Shown here: positions 34,641-44,571 of the stretch, one piece after another
Numbering within the stretch: the first letter of the stretch is position 1
Layout of the letters: each line of letters starts with the position of its first letter
Assembly: GCA_041583495.1 (NCBI GenBank)
Contig: JBFHFS010000002.1
Coordinates: 124,001-188,000 of the forward strand
Direction of reading: 5' to 3'
DNA: 64,000 bases
Source of the DNA: JBFHFS01 sp041583495
Lineage (GTDB): Bacteria > Bacteroidota > Bacteroidia > Bacteroidales > Marinilabiliaceae
Notes under the pieces: generated by a model
Seen by the model: the letters and a program-made list of their open reading frames with translations, nothing else
Databases searched by the model: none
What the model was told of the DNA's origin: nothing
Program-made: the position numbers and the translations under genes

Positions 34641-36896
34641 ATGGAAACAATTTACTTATTAATTGTAGGCGTTCTTTTTCTCCTGGCTATCTCTGACTTA
34701 ATTGTTGGGGTTAGCAACGATGCTGTTAATTTTCTGAATTCGGCAATAGGGGCCAAAGTAGCCTCCTTTAAGGTCATCATGATCATCGCTGCACTGGGGA
34801 TCTTTCTGGGAGCAACCTTCTCGGGGGGCATGATGGAGGTGGCACGGAAAGGAATTTTCAATCCTCAGCATTTCCTCTTCCATGAGATCATGATCATATT
34901 CCTGGCGGTGATGCTCACCGACGTGATTCTTTTGGACCTCTTTAATTCATTTGGGTTACCCACGTCTACCACCGTTTCAATTGTGTTTGAACTGCTGGGA
35001 GCGGCCATCGGAATTGCCATCCTTAAAGCCGCTAATAATCCGGATATGAATGTGGCCGAATACATCAACTCGGCTAAAGCGCTGGCCATAATATCGGGAA
35101 TCCTTATCTCCGTGATCGTCTCTTTTTCAGCCGGATTAATTGTGCAATTTTTTACGCGGCTTATTTTTTCCTTCAACATTACCAAACGGCTTAAATATCT
35201 GGGCTCCCTCTGGGGAGGAATTGCCATCACGGCTATCACCTATTTCCTGCTTGTCAAAGGGGCCAAAGGCGCCACTTTTATGTCGGAGGAGACTCAGCAA
35301 TGGATTACAGATAACAGTACGTTAATCATTGTATACAGCCTTTTTGCCTGGACAATCCTTCTTCAACTGGGGCAATGGCTCTTTAAGCTCAACACGCTTA
35401 AGCTCATCGTTCTGGTGGGCACCTTTGCCCTGGCCATGGCCTTTGCGGGAAACGACCTGGTGAACTTCATTGGGGTACCTCTGGCCGGCATGCAATCTTT
35501 TAAGATTTTTGCATCCACTCCGGGAGCCACCCCGGATAACCTATTGATGGCCTCCCTGGCAGGAAAGGTCAAAACGGAATCCTATTTACTGGTTCTGGCA
35601 GGTCTAATAATGGTGGTTACGCTTTGGACCTCCAAGAAAGCCAGAAAAGTAGTCAAGACCTCCCTCGACCTGAGTCGCCAATCCGAAGGCGAGGAACGAT
35701 TTGGCTCCTCCTATCTGGCACGTACCATTGTCCGGGGCTCTATTGCCATGGGCAATTCGGTCAGCAAAGTCATCCCCCCCCCTGTTTTAAAAGTTATTCA
35801 CAGGCAATTCGACAGCACCTCTTATGAAGAAGAAAAGCAAAAGATGGGTAAAGAGGCCCCCGTATTTGATGCGCTTAGAGCCTCAGTAAACCTGGTCGTG
35901 GCCAGTATTCTTATTGCTTTGGCCACCTCCTTAAAGCTGCCTTTATCGACCACCTATGTTACCTTCATGGTCGCCATGGGCACTTCGCTGGCCGATCAGG
36001 CCTGGGGACGTGAAAGTGCTGTCTACCGGATCACCGGTGTGCTTTCGGTCATTGGAGGGTGGTTCTTTACGGCCTTCTCAGCTTTTACGGTAGCCTTTGT
36101 GATGGCCAACATCATGATGTTTGGCGGCAACTGGTCCATCCTGGTTCTGGTAATAATAGTGGGCTTTTTACTGGTTCGTTCCAACTCGGTTTCAAAGAAG
36201 AGAAAACTGGAGCAAACCAGATTTGGCGAATATGAAATCGAAGAGATCAACGGCCAGATACTTTCAGAGAGAGTACTTGAAAAATGCAAAATCAGCGTCG
36301 CCGGCATTCTTAAGGAGATTTCTAAACTCTATTCAGGATCCATAAAATACCTTCAGGGGGAAGATCGTAAGAAACTAAAAGAAGTGGTCTCGGAAGTTAA
36401 CCGCCTGAACAAGGAAACCAAAAAGTTAAAATCCAACATCTACAACACGGTTCGTAAATTACAGGAAGAATCCATTGATTCAGGCCTTTACTATGTTCAG
36501 GTACTGGATTATTTAAGAGAAACAGCTCATTGTCTCACCTATATTTCCGAGCCGTTTTTTGAGCATCTCGACAATAACCATAAACCCCTGTCGGCGGATC
36601 AATTCGAAGATCTCAAGCACCTCAACAAAGAAGTGCAAAAATTAATTTTTGATTCTGTTGAGATGATTCAAAAATCAGAATACTCAAAACTTCAAACCCT
36701 GATAGAACAACAAACCACGATCCTGGATCACCTTCGAATGCTTCGCAAAAACCAGCTCAAACGCATTAAAAAGGAGAAACAGGGCACCAAGGTTAGTATG
36801 CTTTACCTCTCCATGTTGCATGAGACCCAAAACATGCTGTTGCATCTGATCAACCTGTTGAAAGCTCAACGCGATTTTGAAGCCAATGGAAAATAA
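34641..36896 (+). CDS. Pit-type phosphate transporter with PhoU-like C-terminal region
   Basis: A 751-residue protein. Residues 1-540 are a Pit/PHO4-family transporter with the two inverted signature copies (GVSNDAVNFLNSAIGAKVA near 18 and AFAGNDLVNFIGVPLAG near 268) and two repeats of LPTSTTVS/LPLSTTYVT type. Residues 545-751 are cytoplasmic, strongly helical and charged (LEKCKISVAGILKEISKLYSG onward), resembling PhoU or the DUF47 Pit-accessory proteins that are usually encoded by a separate gene. Together they suggest a transporter fused to its regulator. Substrate in this family is inorganic phosphate, with H+ or Na+. Confidence 0.88.
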   Translation: METIYLLIVGVLFLLAISDLIVGVSNDAVNFLNSAIGAKVASFKVIMIIAALGIFLGATFSGGMMEVARKGIFNPQHFLFHEIMIIFLAVMLTDVILLDLFNSFGLPTSTTVSIVFELLGAAIGIAILKAANNPDMNVAEYINSAKALAIISGILISVIVSFSAGLIVQFFTRLIFSFNITKRLKYLGSLWGGIAITAITYFLLVKGAKGATFMSEETQQWITDNSTLIIVYSLFAWTILLQLGQWLFKLNTLKLIVLVGTFALAMAFAGNDLVNFIGVPLAGMQSFKIFASTPGATPDNLLMASLAGKVKTESYLLVLAGLIMVVTLWTSKKARKVVKTSLDLSRQSEGEERFGSSYLARTIVRGSIAMGNSVSKVIPPPVLKVIHRQFDSTSYEEEKQKMGKEAPVFDALRASVNLVVASILIALATSLKLPLSTTYVTFMVAMGTSLADQAWGRESAVYRITGVLSVIGGWFFTAFSAFTVAFVMANIMMFGGNWSILVLVIIVGFLLVRSNSVSKKRKLEQTRFGEYEIEEINGQILSERVLEKCKISVAGILKEISKLYSGSIKYLQGEDRKKLKEVVSEVNRLNKETKKLKSNIYNTVRKLQEESIDSGLYYVQVLDYLRETAHCLTYISEPFFEHLDNNHKPLSADQFEDLKHLNKEVQKLIFDSVEMIQKSEYSKLQTLIEQQTTILDHLRMLRKNQLKRIKKEKQGTKVSMLYLSMLHETQNMLLHLINLLKAQRDFEANGK

Positions 36897-36997
36897 AATG
36901 AGCTGATATTACCAACCCTTTGAAAGCAAATCCTGAGCGGAGGGTAATTTGTTGGGATACAACGGGAAAGAGCCGGATGAACTCTTAGATACCTTTT

Positions 36998-37034
36998 AAG
37001 CCTACCCCTCTGCATTGAGGGGGTAGGCTTTATA
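36998..37034 (+). terminator. Terminator after the phosphate transporter gene
   Basis: AAGCCTACCCCTC (36998-37010) pairs with GAGGGGGTAGGCTT (37017-37030) with one bulged G, a 6-base loop and a short T-rich end (TTTAT). It lies 100 bases after the stop. The rest of 36897-37330 shows no other feature. Confidence 0.6.
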
Positions 37035-37330
37035 TAACGCTGAAGCCATAAATACAGAACAGTAAAAGCTGGAGTGCCCTCCTTCCTGCCTGCTTTCCAC
37101 GAAGAATAGTTTTTTTGCCAAGGGCACCATGGGGTTAACCACCTCGGGAGATTAACCAAGCAGGAATTCAATGGCTCACCTTTCATGAAGATAGATGCCT
37201 CAGTATGGGGGGAATAAAAAAAAAGGACTCTTTCACCAAATCAGGCATCGCTATCTCCCGGGTGGGATGATACCCCGGAAGGAAAAAAAGCCAAAGAGCT
37301 GTGCCGTGCGGGATTAACTTAGGCTGACCC

Positions 37331-38044
37331 TTATTTGGAGATCAAATTGATATCATTCATTAATTTGTCGCGATAGGACTTCCCAATGGGAACAATCTTG
37401 GTCCCCGTAATGGTTTTGATATACACCGAATTGTCTTCAATCATCTTGATCTTACTGAAGTTGACAATAAAGGAACGATGAATTCTCATAAATCGGTCGG
37501 CGGGCATCTTATCCGATATCGCCTTCATGGTGAAATGAATGGTATACTTCTCTTTAAACGTATTAAGAACCACGTAATTCTCAAGAGCTTCGATCCAAAG
37601 AATATCGTCGTATTTGATCCTTACCAGTGATCCGTTGTTTTTAATAAAGATCTCGGTGCTTTGTTTTACGGGGCTTTCCTTCTTATCGAAGCGCTCACGT
37701 GCCCGGTTAACGGCTTTTATAAATCTGCCATACTGAACGGGCTTTAGAAGATAATCGGCCACGTCGTATTCATATGATTCAAGAGCATACTTCTCCTGAG
37801 AGGAGTAGATAATCACCTGTGGGATGATTTCCAGTGACTCTAAGAACTCAATTCCCGACATCTCCGGCATCTCAATATCCAGGAATATAAGATGTACGGC
37901 TTCCACATCGGGATGGCTCAAAGCATTCATTGCATCTACGGCACTGGAAAACGAACCGGTGAGCTGGAGACCTTCTGTTCTTTCTACAAACTCTTCAATA
38001 ATTTTTATAGACAACTTGTCATCATCAACAATAATGCAATTCAT
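37331..38044 (-). CDS. LytTR-family response regulator
   Basis: A 237-residue regulator with an N-terminal receiver (phospho-acceptor Asp in LIFLDIEMPEMSG, near residue 56, and YSSQEKYALESYEYDVADYLLKP at its end) and a C-terminal LytTR DNA-binding domain (about 135-235, with ENYVVLNTFKEKYTIHFTM and FMRIHRSFIVN). LytTR proteins bind direct repeats upstream of cell-envelope or polysaccharide genes. No LytS-type kinase is adjacent, so it is orphaned. A TATTTTTG box lies 17 bases upstream. Confidence 0.9.
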   Translation of the reverse strand: MNCIIVDDDKLSIKIIEEFVERTEGLQLTGSFSSAVDAMNALSHPDVEAVHLIFLDIEMPEMSGIEFLESLEIIPQVIIYSSQEKYALESYEYDVADYLLKPVQYGRFIKAVNRARERFDKKESPVKQSTEIFIKNNGSLVRIKYDDILWIEALENYVVLNTFKEKYTIHFTMKAISDKMPADRFMRIHRSFIVNFSKIKMIEDNSVYIKTITGTKIVPIGKSYRDKLMNDINLISK

Positions 38045-38060
38045 AGAATCAGATTTTGGT

Positions 38061-38068
38061 CAAAAATA
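38061..38068 (-). promoter_or_regulatory. -7 box of the LytTR regulator
   Basis: Minus-strand TATTTTTG, an exact TAnnTTTG match 17 bases before the ATG at 38044; the leader would be only about 10 bases. Confidence 0.5.
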
Positions 38069-38269
38069 CTAAATTAAAAAGATAAATCCACTGGTAAATT
38101 GCGTCTTTTTATCCACCAGTGGCCAAAATTCTTTGACAAGTTAATTATTTTTCTGAAATATTTTACCTTTATCGAAAAGATATCATCCTCCGAAAATGAT
38201 CCAAAATACTGTTATTTAGATCAATTCGATCACCAGAATTTTAAATCACTAAAATAATTTAATCTTACA

Positions 38270-38312
38270 CAAAAAGAGAGTGAATCAATTGATGATACAC
38301 CCTCTTTTCGTT
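38270..38312 (-). terminator. Terminator of the HU gene
   Basis: AAAAGAGAGTG (about 38274-38284) and CACCCTCTTTT (about 38299-38309) pair with one mismatch; the A-run on the left is the U-tract on the minus strand. It lies about 22 bases after the HU stop. Confidence 0.6.
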
Positions 38313-38330
38313 ATTCAAAAAAACACAAAA

Positions 38331-38603
38331 CTAATTCACCGCATCGGTTAAATCACTTCCGGCTTTAAACTTAACCACTTTTTTAGCTGGAATTTTAATT
38401 TCTTTACCTGTTTGAGGGTTTCTTCCAGTCCGTGCACTTCTTTCTGAAATAGAGAAAGAACCAAAACCAACAAGCGCAATACGGTCTCCTTTTTTCAATG
38501 CATCACCAGTAACATCGATGAAACTATCCAATGCTTTTTTGGCATCAGCTTTAGTCATACCAGATTTCCCGGCAATTGCTTCAATCAGTTGAGCTTTGTT
38601 CAT
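38331..38603 (-). CDS. HU-family DNA-binding protein
   Basis: A 90-residue nucleoid protein of the HU/IHF family. Signature GFGSFSISERSARTGRNPQTGKEI (about 47-70), containing the DNA-intercalating arm with NPQTG, is complete. Start at MNKAQLIEAIA is typical. It stands in its own unit with a textbook promoter (38654-38684) and a terminator, as expected for an abundant protein. Confidence 0.95.
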   Translation of the reverse strand: MNKAQLIEAIAGKSGMTKADAKKALDSFIDVTGDALKKGDRIALVGFGSFSISERSARTGRNPQTGKEIKIPAKKVVKFKAGSDLTDAVN

Positions 38604-38653
38604 AATAAAAATTTTTTTAGGGTTAAAAAATGAGCTTCACAATCTTCTTTACA

Positions 38654-38684
38654 CAAATATAGACGGTTTTTAGTGTATACCAAA
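38654..38684 (-). promoter_or_regulatory. Consensus promoter of the HU gene
   Basis: On the minus strand: TTTG (plus 38681-38684), a 19-base spacer, TATATTTG (plus 38654-38661). This is an exact match to both elements of the Bacteroidota primary-sigma promoter, and the best in the window. The leader is about 45 bases. Confidence 0.85.
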
Positions 38685-38863
38685 TTAGAAACCACTAAAA
38701 ATGGACTAAAAGCAAATTTTTTTCCATAAAAATAAAGAAAAACACCATCAGCAACATTTTTTTCTCTATTCTAGGGGCCTCGGGCACTTGTTTAGCCAAA
38801 AAAATCCCTCCATTTATTGGGGATAAAACGAGGGTTACATTATGATAAATTAAGGCATCTTTT

Positions 38864-40825
38864 TTACTTCTCTCCTATATTATCCACAACCAATCTGTCT
38901 TCTATCATGCGGTTGTTGTATTGTTGAATAAACGCCTTCATCAGATCTTCAGCTTCCTTGACGCCTGCCTTTCCCAACAAATTATCATGTTGAAGGGGAT
39001 CATCCTTTAAATTATAGATGCCGGTAATCACCTTTTCATTAAAATAGAGTACCCAATCGTGATAAAGAAACTGGTAGGACTCATTAAAATAGTTAATCAC
39101 AAACCGATCTTCAGGGTTTGTATTCAACAAATCATTTCCAAAGGCAATATACGGCTTGTCAAATCCTACGTACGACAAAACCGTTGGCATGATATCTATT
39201 TGCTGGGCCAGGCCAATGTCCCGATGCTTCAACTCACCACCCGGCTTATAAAATACGATGGGGATGGCAAAATTGGCCACATTGGTCTTGTAGGCCTCGT
39301 GGAAAGGGATGGTGCAATGGTCGGCAGTGATCACGAACAGGGTATTTTGAAACCAATCCTTTTGGGAGGCCGTCTCAAAAAATTTCCGGAGAGCCATATC
39401 GGTATAACCCATACATTCGTGCAATGGCAGAGGCCCTTTGGGGAAAACCCCTTTATATTTCTCAGGAACTTCAAATGGGTGGTGCGAAGAGACCGAAAAT
39501 ATAGTGGTAAGGAAAGGTTCTCTTAGCTGAGTCATTTGTTGGGCAAAGAACTGAAAAAAGGGCTCGTCCCAAATTCCCCAGATCCCGTCGAAATCGTCAT
39601 CGTTGTTGTACTCCGTTTTACCCACATAGTGGGCGTAACCAGCCATTTTCGAAAACGACAAAAAACCCATAGAGCCATTGGGGGCTCCATGATAAAATAC
39701 CGTTTCGTATCCAATGCCCGAAAGCAGACTGGCCATACTATTAATCTTGTTGGAAGCGTACTCCGAAACCACATAGGGTTGCATCAAAGCCGGAATAGAG
39801 GCAATGATAGAAGGCATGGCATCGATGGATTTGCGTCCATTGGCATAGGCCTGCTCAAAAACCAGGGATTCACTAATTAAGCTATCCAGAAATGGGGTGT
39901 AGCCCTTATAGGTTCCTCCATCTAAAGTTTTGTTTAAGGCGCCAATATGTTCCCGGCCAAAACTCTCCAGGATGATGATGACCACATTGGGCTTATTTCG
40001 TTCACCTATACTATCGCTGGGGATGAGCCCTTCGGATTCATGGTGAACGGGCGAATATAACGAATGCAATTCCGCAGGGTCCTCAAAATAGTGCACCGGA
40101 TTAAAGACCTTCTTCCCAAGCGTACGAATAATGGAAAAAGGAGTATTCAAAACCACAGCGACCTCCTCGGGACTGCTCACATACCTCCCGGCATTGCTGA
40201 TGTTGATTGGTCGCGTACTGTGCCGCCAGCCACCCCGTATGCCCACTACGGTAAAACCTGAAAACACCGTCAAAAAAAGAAGCCCCACTAAACCATAATA
40301 CCATCCGGACGAGAACTTGATTGGTTTTGGCTTTAAACGACCGTAAAACCAAACCAACAGAACCATCAAGGCCACCCAGAACAAAGTGGCCTGCCAATAA
40401 TCGATGATAAACCGGCTCCATAAAACGCCCAGGTTTTCTTCATTCCCAAAAATATCGAAAACACTTGAGGTGGTACGTTTAAGGGTGAAGCGATAATAGA
40501 TAAAATCGGAAACATTCATTGCCAATCCCAATCCATTGGTAAGGATAAAAAGCCACTTTAACACTCCCTGATACCAATTCCTGAACTTAAAAGTGAAGGG
40601 TAACAGAAAAAGTAAAATATAAAGCGCATTAACATATAGCAACCCGCTTAAATCGAATTTCAGGCCCCCCAATAAGATGGCGTCGAAAGTTCGGGGGCCA
40701 ATATTGGGGAAAGAATCGAAATTAAAAATATAAAACCCAATACGACAGAGGGTATAGAGCACCATCAGGAAAAGGAACCGGGCTACCAGTACCAAATATT
40801 CATTTAGTTGATACGGACGTTTCAT
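38864..40825 (-). CDS. LtaS-like membrane phosphotransferase (sulfatase fold)
   Basis: A 653-residue protein with five N-terminal membrane helices and an extracytoplasmic sulfatase-fold domain (about residues 270-560). Metal and active-site positions are visible: IILESFGREHIG (Glu), a Ser in NGRKSIDAMPS where LtaS has its Thr nucleophile, and ITADHC (Asp-His). Bacteroidota do not make teichoic acid; relatives transfer phosphoglycerol or phosphoethanolamine to glycans or lipids. ATG 40825 (MKRPYQLNEY) is preferred to 40876, which falls at a promoter box. Actual substrate unknown. Confidence 0.85.
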   Translation of the reverse strand: MKRPYQLNEYLVLVARFLFLMVLYTLCRIGFYIFNFDSFPNIGPRTFDAILLGGLKFDLSGLLYVNALYILLFLLPFTFKFRNWYQGVLKWLFILTNGLGLAMNVSDFIYYRFTLKRTTSSVFDIFGNEENLGVLWSRFIIDYWQATLFWVALMVLLVWFYGRLKPKPIKFSSGWYYGLVGLLFLTVFSGFTVVGIRGGWRHSTRPINISNAGRYVSSPEEVAVVLNTPFSIIRTLGKKVFNPVHYFEDPAELHSLYSPVHHESEGLIPSDSIGERNKPNVVIIILESFGREHIGALNKTLDGGTYKGYTPFLDSLISESLVFEQAYANGRKSIDAMPSIIASIPALMQPYVVSEYASNKINSMASLLSGIGYETVFYHGAPNGSMGFLSFSKMAGYAHYVGKTEYNNDDDFDGIWGIWDEPFFQFFAQQMTQLREPFLTTIFSVSSHHPFEVPEKYKGVFPKGPLPLHECMGYTDMALRKFFETASQKDWFQNTLFVITADHCTIPFHEAYKTNVANFAIPIVFYKPGGELKHRDIGLAQQIDIMPTVLSYVGFDKPYIAFGNDLLNTNPEDRFVINYFNESYQFLYHDWVLYFNEKVITGIYNLKDDPLQHDNLLGKAGVKEAEDLMKAFIQQYNNRMIEDRLVVDNIGEK

Positions 40826-40875
40826 AAAAAAACTGTAATAAGTATCCAAAAGAGAATCCAATACGATAAAACACA

Positions 40876-40894
40876 CAAAGGTATCACAAATTTA
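40876..40894 (-). promoter_or_regulatory. Two candidate -7 boxes of the LtaS-like gene
   Basis: Minus-strand TACCTTTG (plus 40876-40883) and TAAATTTG (plus 40887-40894), both exact TAnnTTTG matches 50-70 bases before the ATG at 40825. No -33 element is clear for either. Confidence 0.45.
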
Positions 40895-41094
40895 TAAATA
40901 CCGGATTAACCCTTTATAAATAAAAGGTAAATTATACTTTTATAAAGCCCGCCAAAACATCAGGATTTCAACCACTTGACTCCCACCCTACAACAAATAC
41001 ACAACATAATCTCACCCAAAGAACTCTGTCAAACCAAACAATATAGAAAGATCATTGTTGAAACCCGAAACAAAAACTACTTTAAACCTAACGT

Positions 41095-43560
41095 ATGAGG
41101 ATTGTAATTTTTTCCCTTCTATTTTTGATTTCAGCCCCTCTATGGGCTCAAAAAGGGGCCATCAGCGGCCTGGTTACCAATTCCGGAGAGAATAATCCAT
41201 TGGAATATACCAGCGTGGCCGTATATCAAAGCCAGGACACGACTTTGGTGGCAGGTACACTTACTGATGAGAACGGACTTTTTAAATTTGAAGACATAAA
41301 ACCGGGCAGCTATTTTCTACGAATACAATATTTAGGATACCAGCGTAAACAAACCGATAACTTCACGCTTAAAAACCAGCAACGAATAGAACTGGGAGGT
41401 ATAACACTCTATCCTGCCACACAAAACATCGACGAAGTAAATATTACGGCCAACCGAATAAGTGTAATGAATAAGCTCGACAAACAAACCTACGATGCCG
41501 GTCAGTTTGGTGCCGCCAAAGGAGGGTCGGCCATCGATGTTTTGAAAAATATGCCGTCGGTAGCCGTAAACGGAATGGGCGAAATTACCATGAGAGGCTC
41601 TTCTGGCTTTCTGGTGTTAATAAATGGGAAGCCTGTCCTGACCGATCCCCAAACAGCTCTTAGTCGGCTACCCGCCAATTCCATCGGAAATGTAGAGCTC
41701 ATCACCTCCCCTTCCGCAAAATATGACCCCGACGGCAAAAGCGGCATCATTAATATCACCACCAAAGAGGGAACGGCAAACGAAACCGGATTTCTTGTAA
41801 ATGCCAGCTACGGCCTGCCAGGCACCACCGACTTTGGAAACAGTCGTGATGCCAAACGGTTTGGAGCCGATGCCAGCTATCACTTCCAAAAAGACAAATG
41901 GAATGTTTCTTTGTCGGGTAATTACACCAGAAACGACCTGGCCGGATATCGCGAAGGAGATGTTTACACTCAAAATACCACCGAAAACACACTTACCCGC
42001 TTCCCTTCGGAAGGCGAGCGCAGTTTTGAAAGATACAACTATGCGGTCAGAGCTTCCGTGGATTTCCAGGCCAATAAACAGAACGCCTTTTCAGTGGGTC
42101 TCTTTACCGGAAAACGTTACCAGGAACGCGATGCCAACATCTTCTACCACAATACGACCTGGACCCTCGACACCAACGAAAAAATCAATGAATCGCCCTA
42201 TTACAATGCCAACAAGCAGATAAAGCAAGGAACTTTTACCCTGGGAGATTTCAATTATACCCACACCTTTAACAACCACTCAACGCTAACGACTGCTTTT
42301 TTATACGAATACGATGACTTATTTGGAACCACTCACAACCGGAACCTTACTGAACCCGGGGGACAAATGATTCAATACGTTCAAAATCCCTACCAAAAGC
42401 CCATCGATGGTTATCGGGTTAAACTGGATTACGCCATCGATATTGGAAAAGGCAAGCTCGAAAGCGGCTATCAATACCGCAACGATTCTCAGGATGGAAA
42501 ATTTGATTACAGCGTTTCACCATTAGCTTCAGATCCATTAAATGCAGACCAATTCAGAGGTACGGCTCTATCCAAAAACCAGACCCACTCTCTATACGGC
42601 CAGTATTCAGGAAGTTCGGAGAGACTCGAATACATTGTGGGGCTGCGATTCGAAGATTCCCGAAGAACGGTTGAGTTATCTTTCGATCCTCAAAAGCATG
42701 TATTAGAACTCTCCAACCTATTCCCCTCGGCAAATATCCTATATGCCCTACAGCCCGAACTTAAACTTAAGGCCGGTTTCAGCCGCCGAATCCAGAGGTC
42801 GACCAACAATCAGCTCAACCCAATCCCGGAAAGAGAACATTCGGAGACACTTGAAGTAGGCGATCCTGACCTTCGCCCCGAACTGATAAACCTGGCTGAA
42901 ATAGGCTTAACCAAACAGTTTAAGGAGGGGAGTTCCCTCTTTGTTACCGCCTATTTTCAGGCAAGCAAAGATCCCGTCCAACGGGTAAACAGTGTCTATG
43001 CCGATAGCATCTTAAACAGGGTATATACCAATGTAGATAATGCCAGAACCACGGGTATTGAATTAGGGGCCAATCTGCACCCGGCAAAATGGTGGAATCT
43101 CTATTTTGGGGGAAACTTCTATCATCAAACCTACGAAGGCGACCTTAGACTATTAAATGAGCCGGTGATAAAAATAGACCATTCAGGTTCGGCATACTCC
43201 CTAAATGCCAATTCTACCTTTAAGCTAACCTCTTCATGGAATCTGGAAGCCAATGTCAACTATCTTTCCAGCCGTCCTACAGCCCAGGGAGAAGATTCCA
43301 GATATCTGATTCCCAACCTTTCGCTGCGCAAGACATTTTTTGATAACCAGTTGACAGCTACCGTGCAATGGCAAAACATAGATCTGGGAATGAACGAATC
43401 GAACCGCCAGCGAATTACAACCTGGGGGGATGACTTCAGAACCACCACCAACTACATCTACGAAACAGATTTTGTGATGGTAAACCTAAGCTATAAACTC
43501 AACTGGAAAAACGGACGAAACAGACTTCCATCCAGCGAGTTTGGCGAAAAAGAGTTTTAA
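41095..43560 (+). CDS. TonB-receptor-like outer-membrane barrel
   Basis: An 821-residue outer-membrane protein with signal peptide (about 1-18, ending PLWAQ), a carboxypeptidase-regulatory-like domain (about 22-105, GAISGLVTN...GYQRKQ), a TonB-receptor plug (about 140-225, with VLKNMPSVAVNGMGEITMRG and SAKYDPDGKSGIINI) and a beta-barrel that ends NLSYKLNWK followed by a short tail. It belongs to the Bacteroidota outer-membrane beta-barrel group whose ligands are mostly unknown; no SusD is nearby, so it is not a polysaccharide utilisation pair. The EamA gene lies 78 bases downstream. Confidence 0.88.
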   Translation: MRIVIFSLLFLISAPLWAQKGAISGLVTNSGENNPLEYTSVAVYQSQDTTLVAGTLTDENGLFKFEDIKPGSYFLRIQYLGYQRKQTDNFTLKNQQRIELGGITLYPATQNIDEVNITANRISVMNKLDKQTYDAGQFGAAKGGSAIDVLKNMPSVAVNGMGEITMRGSSGFLVLINGKPVLTDPQTALSRLPANSIGNVELITSPSAKYDPDGKSGIINITTKEGTANETGFLVNASYGLPGTTDFGNSRDAKRFGADASYHFQKDKWNVSLSGNYTRNDLAGYREGDVYTQNTTENTLTRFPSEGERSFERYNYAVRASVDFQANKQNAFSVGLFTGKRYQERDANIFYHNTTWTLDTNEKINESPYYNANKQIKQGTFTLGDFNYTHTFNNHSTLTTAFLYEYDDLFGTTHNRNLTEPGGQMIQYVQNPYQKPIDGYRVKLDYAIDIGKGKLESGYQYRNDSQDGKFDYSVSPLASDPLNADQFRGTALSKNQTHSLYGQYSGSSERLEYIVGLRFEDSRRTVELSFDPQKHVLELSNLFPSANILYALQPELKLKAGFSRRIQRSTNNQLNPIPEREHSETLEVGDPDLRPELINLAEIGLTKQFKEGSSLFVTAYFQASKDPVQRVNSVYADSILNRVYTNVDNARTTGIELGANLHPAKWWNLYFGGNFYHQTYEGDLRLLNEPVIKIDHSGSAYSLNANSTFKLTSSWNLEANVNYLSSRPTAQGEDSRYLIPNLSLRKTFFDNQLTATVQWQNIDLGMNESNRQRITTWGDDFRTTTNYIYETDFVMVNLSYKLNWKNGRNRLPSSEFGEKEF

Positions 43561-43638
43561 TGTTTTGCCTGCTTATCAGAAATGAGATCACCAATGAATA
43601 GAATTTCACCCGAAGAGTAGGCAAATCCTCAGAAAAAG

Positions 43639-44559
43639 ATGACTTTTGTAAAAAAATCATCGATGCAAAGCATTACCCGGAACCTTTTAAAAATGCATTG
43701 GATTGTATTCATCTACGGTTTCACGGCTATTTTAGGCAAACTCATCACTCTGGATGCCATTGAATTGGTCTGGTATCGTATGTTCATTGCCTTTTTTTCC
43801 CTTGGGGTTCTGCTTAAAATACGGAAACGCTCCCTGGCAACCCCCTGGAAATCGGCAGCCGGCATGATCGGGGTGGGCTTCGTGGTCGCTTTTCATTGGA
43901 TCGCGTTTTTCCATGCCATTAAAATTAGCACCATTTCGGTAACGCTGGGTTGCATGGCTTCCACCACTCTGTTTGCCAGCCTTCTGGAACCGGCTTTAAT
44001 GAAACGCCCAATCGTTTGGCTGGAGGTGGTGGTTGGCCTTTTCATCATCCTGGGTCTCTACATCATATTTCAGTTTGAGCCCGATCATATCGCGGGAATC
44101 CTCACGGCCCTGGCGGCAGCCTTCCTGGCAGCCCTTTTTACGGTTTTAAACAAACGATTGTTAGACCACCACCGCCCGCTGGTCATCAGCCTTTACGAAA
44201 TGGGTGGCGGCTTTTTGGCCATCACCCTTTTCATGCTTCTCAACGGCACCTTCACCCGGGGGTTGCAATTGCCTGTTATTTCCGATTGGTTTTATCTTCT
44301 TCTGCTTGGCAGCGTATGCACGGCCTATGCCTTTGCCGTAAGCATAAAGGTGATGGATATCCTCTCGGCCTATACCACGGTATTGATCATTAACCTGGAA
44401 CCGGTTTATGGAATCCTGTTGGCCTTCCTCTTTTTCGGCGACTCGGAATATATGTCGGCTGGATTTTACGCAGGCACGCTCATCATTCTGGCCGCGGTTC
44501 TTCTTTTTCCCATTATGACCAAAAGGCTGAGTCTAAAAAAAGCATCACCCGATAATTAA
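43639..44559 (+). CDS. EamA/DMT-family transporter
   Basis: A 306-residue ten-helix transporter of the EamA family; the second repeat closes with NLEPVYGILLAFLFFGDSEYMSAGF, the typical EamA block. Substrate unknown. It is not closely like the EamA gene at 27.3 kb. Converges on the MalY-like gene with 12 bases between stops. Confidence 0.88.
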   Translation: MTFVKKSSMQSITRNLLKMHWIVFIYGFTAILGKLITLDAIELVWYRMFIAFFSLGVLLKIRKRSLATPWKSAAGMIGVGFVVAFHWIAFFHAIKISTISVTLGCMASTTLFASLLEPALMKRPIVWLEVVVGLFIILGLYIIFQFEPDHIAGILTALAAAFLAALFTVLNKRLLDHHRPLVISLYEMGGGFLAITLFMLLNGTFTRGLQLPVISDWFYLLLLGSVCTAYAFAVSIKVMDILSAYTTVLIINLEPVYGILLAFLFFGDSEYMSAGFYAGTLIILAAVLLFPIMTKRLSLKKASPDN

Positions 44560-44571
44560 CCTGTTCCACTC

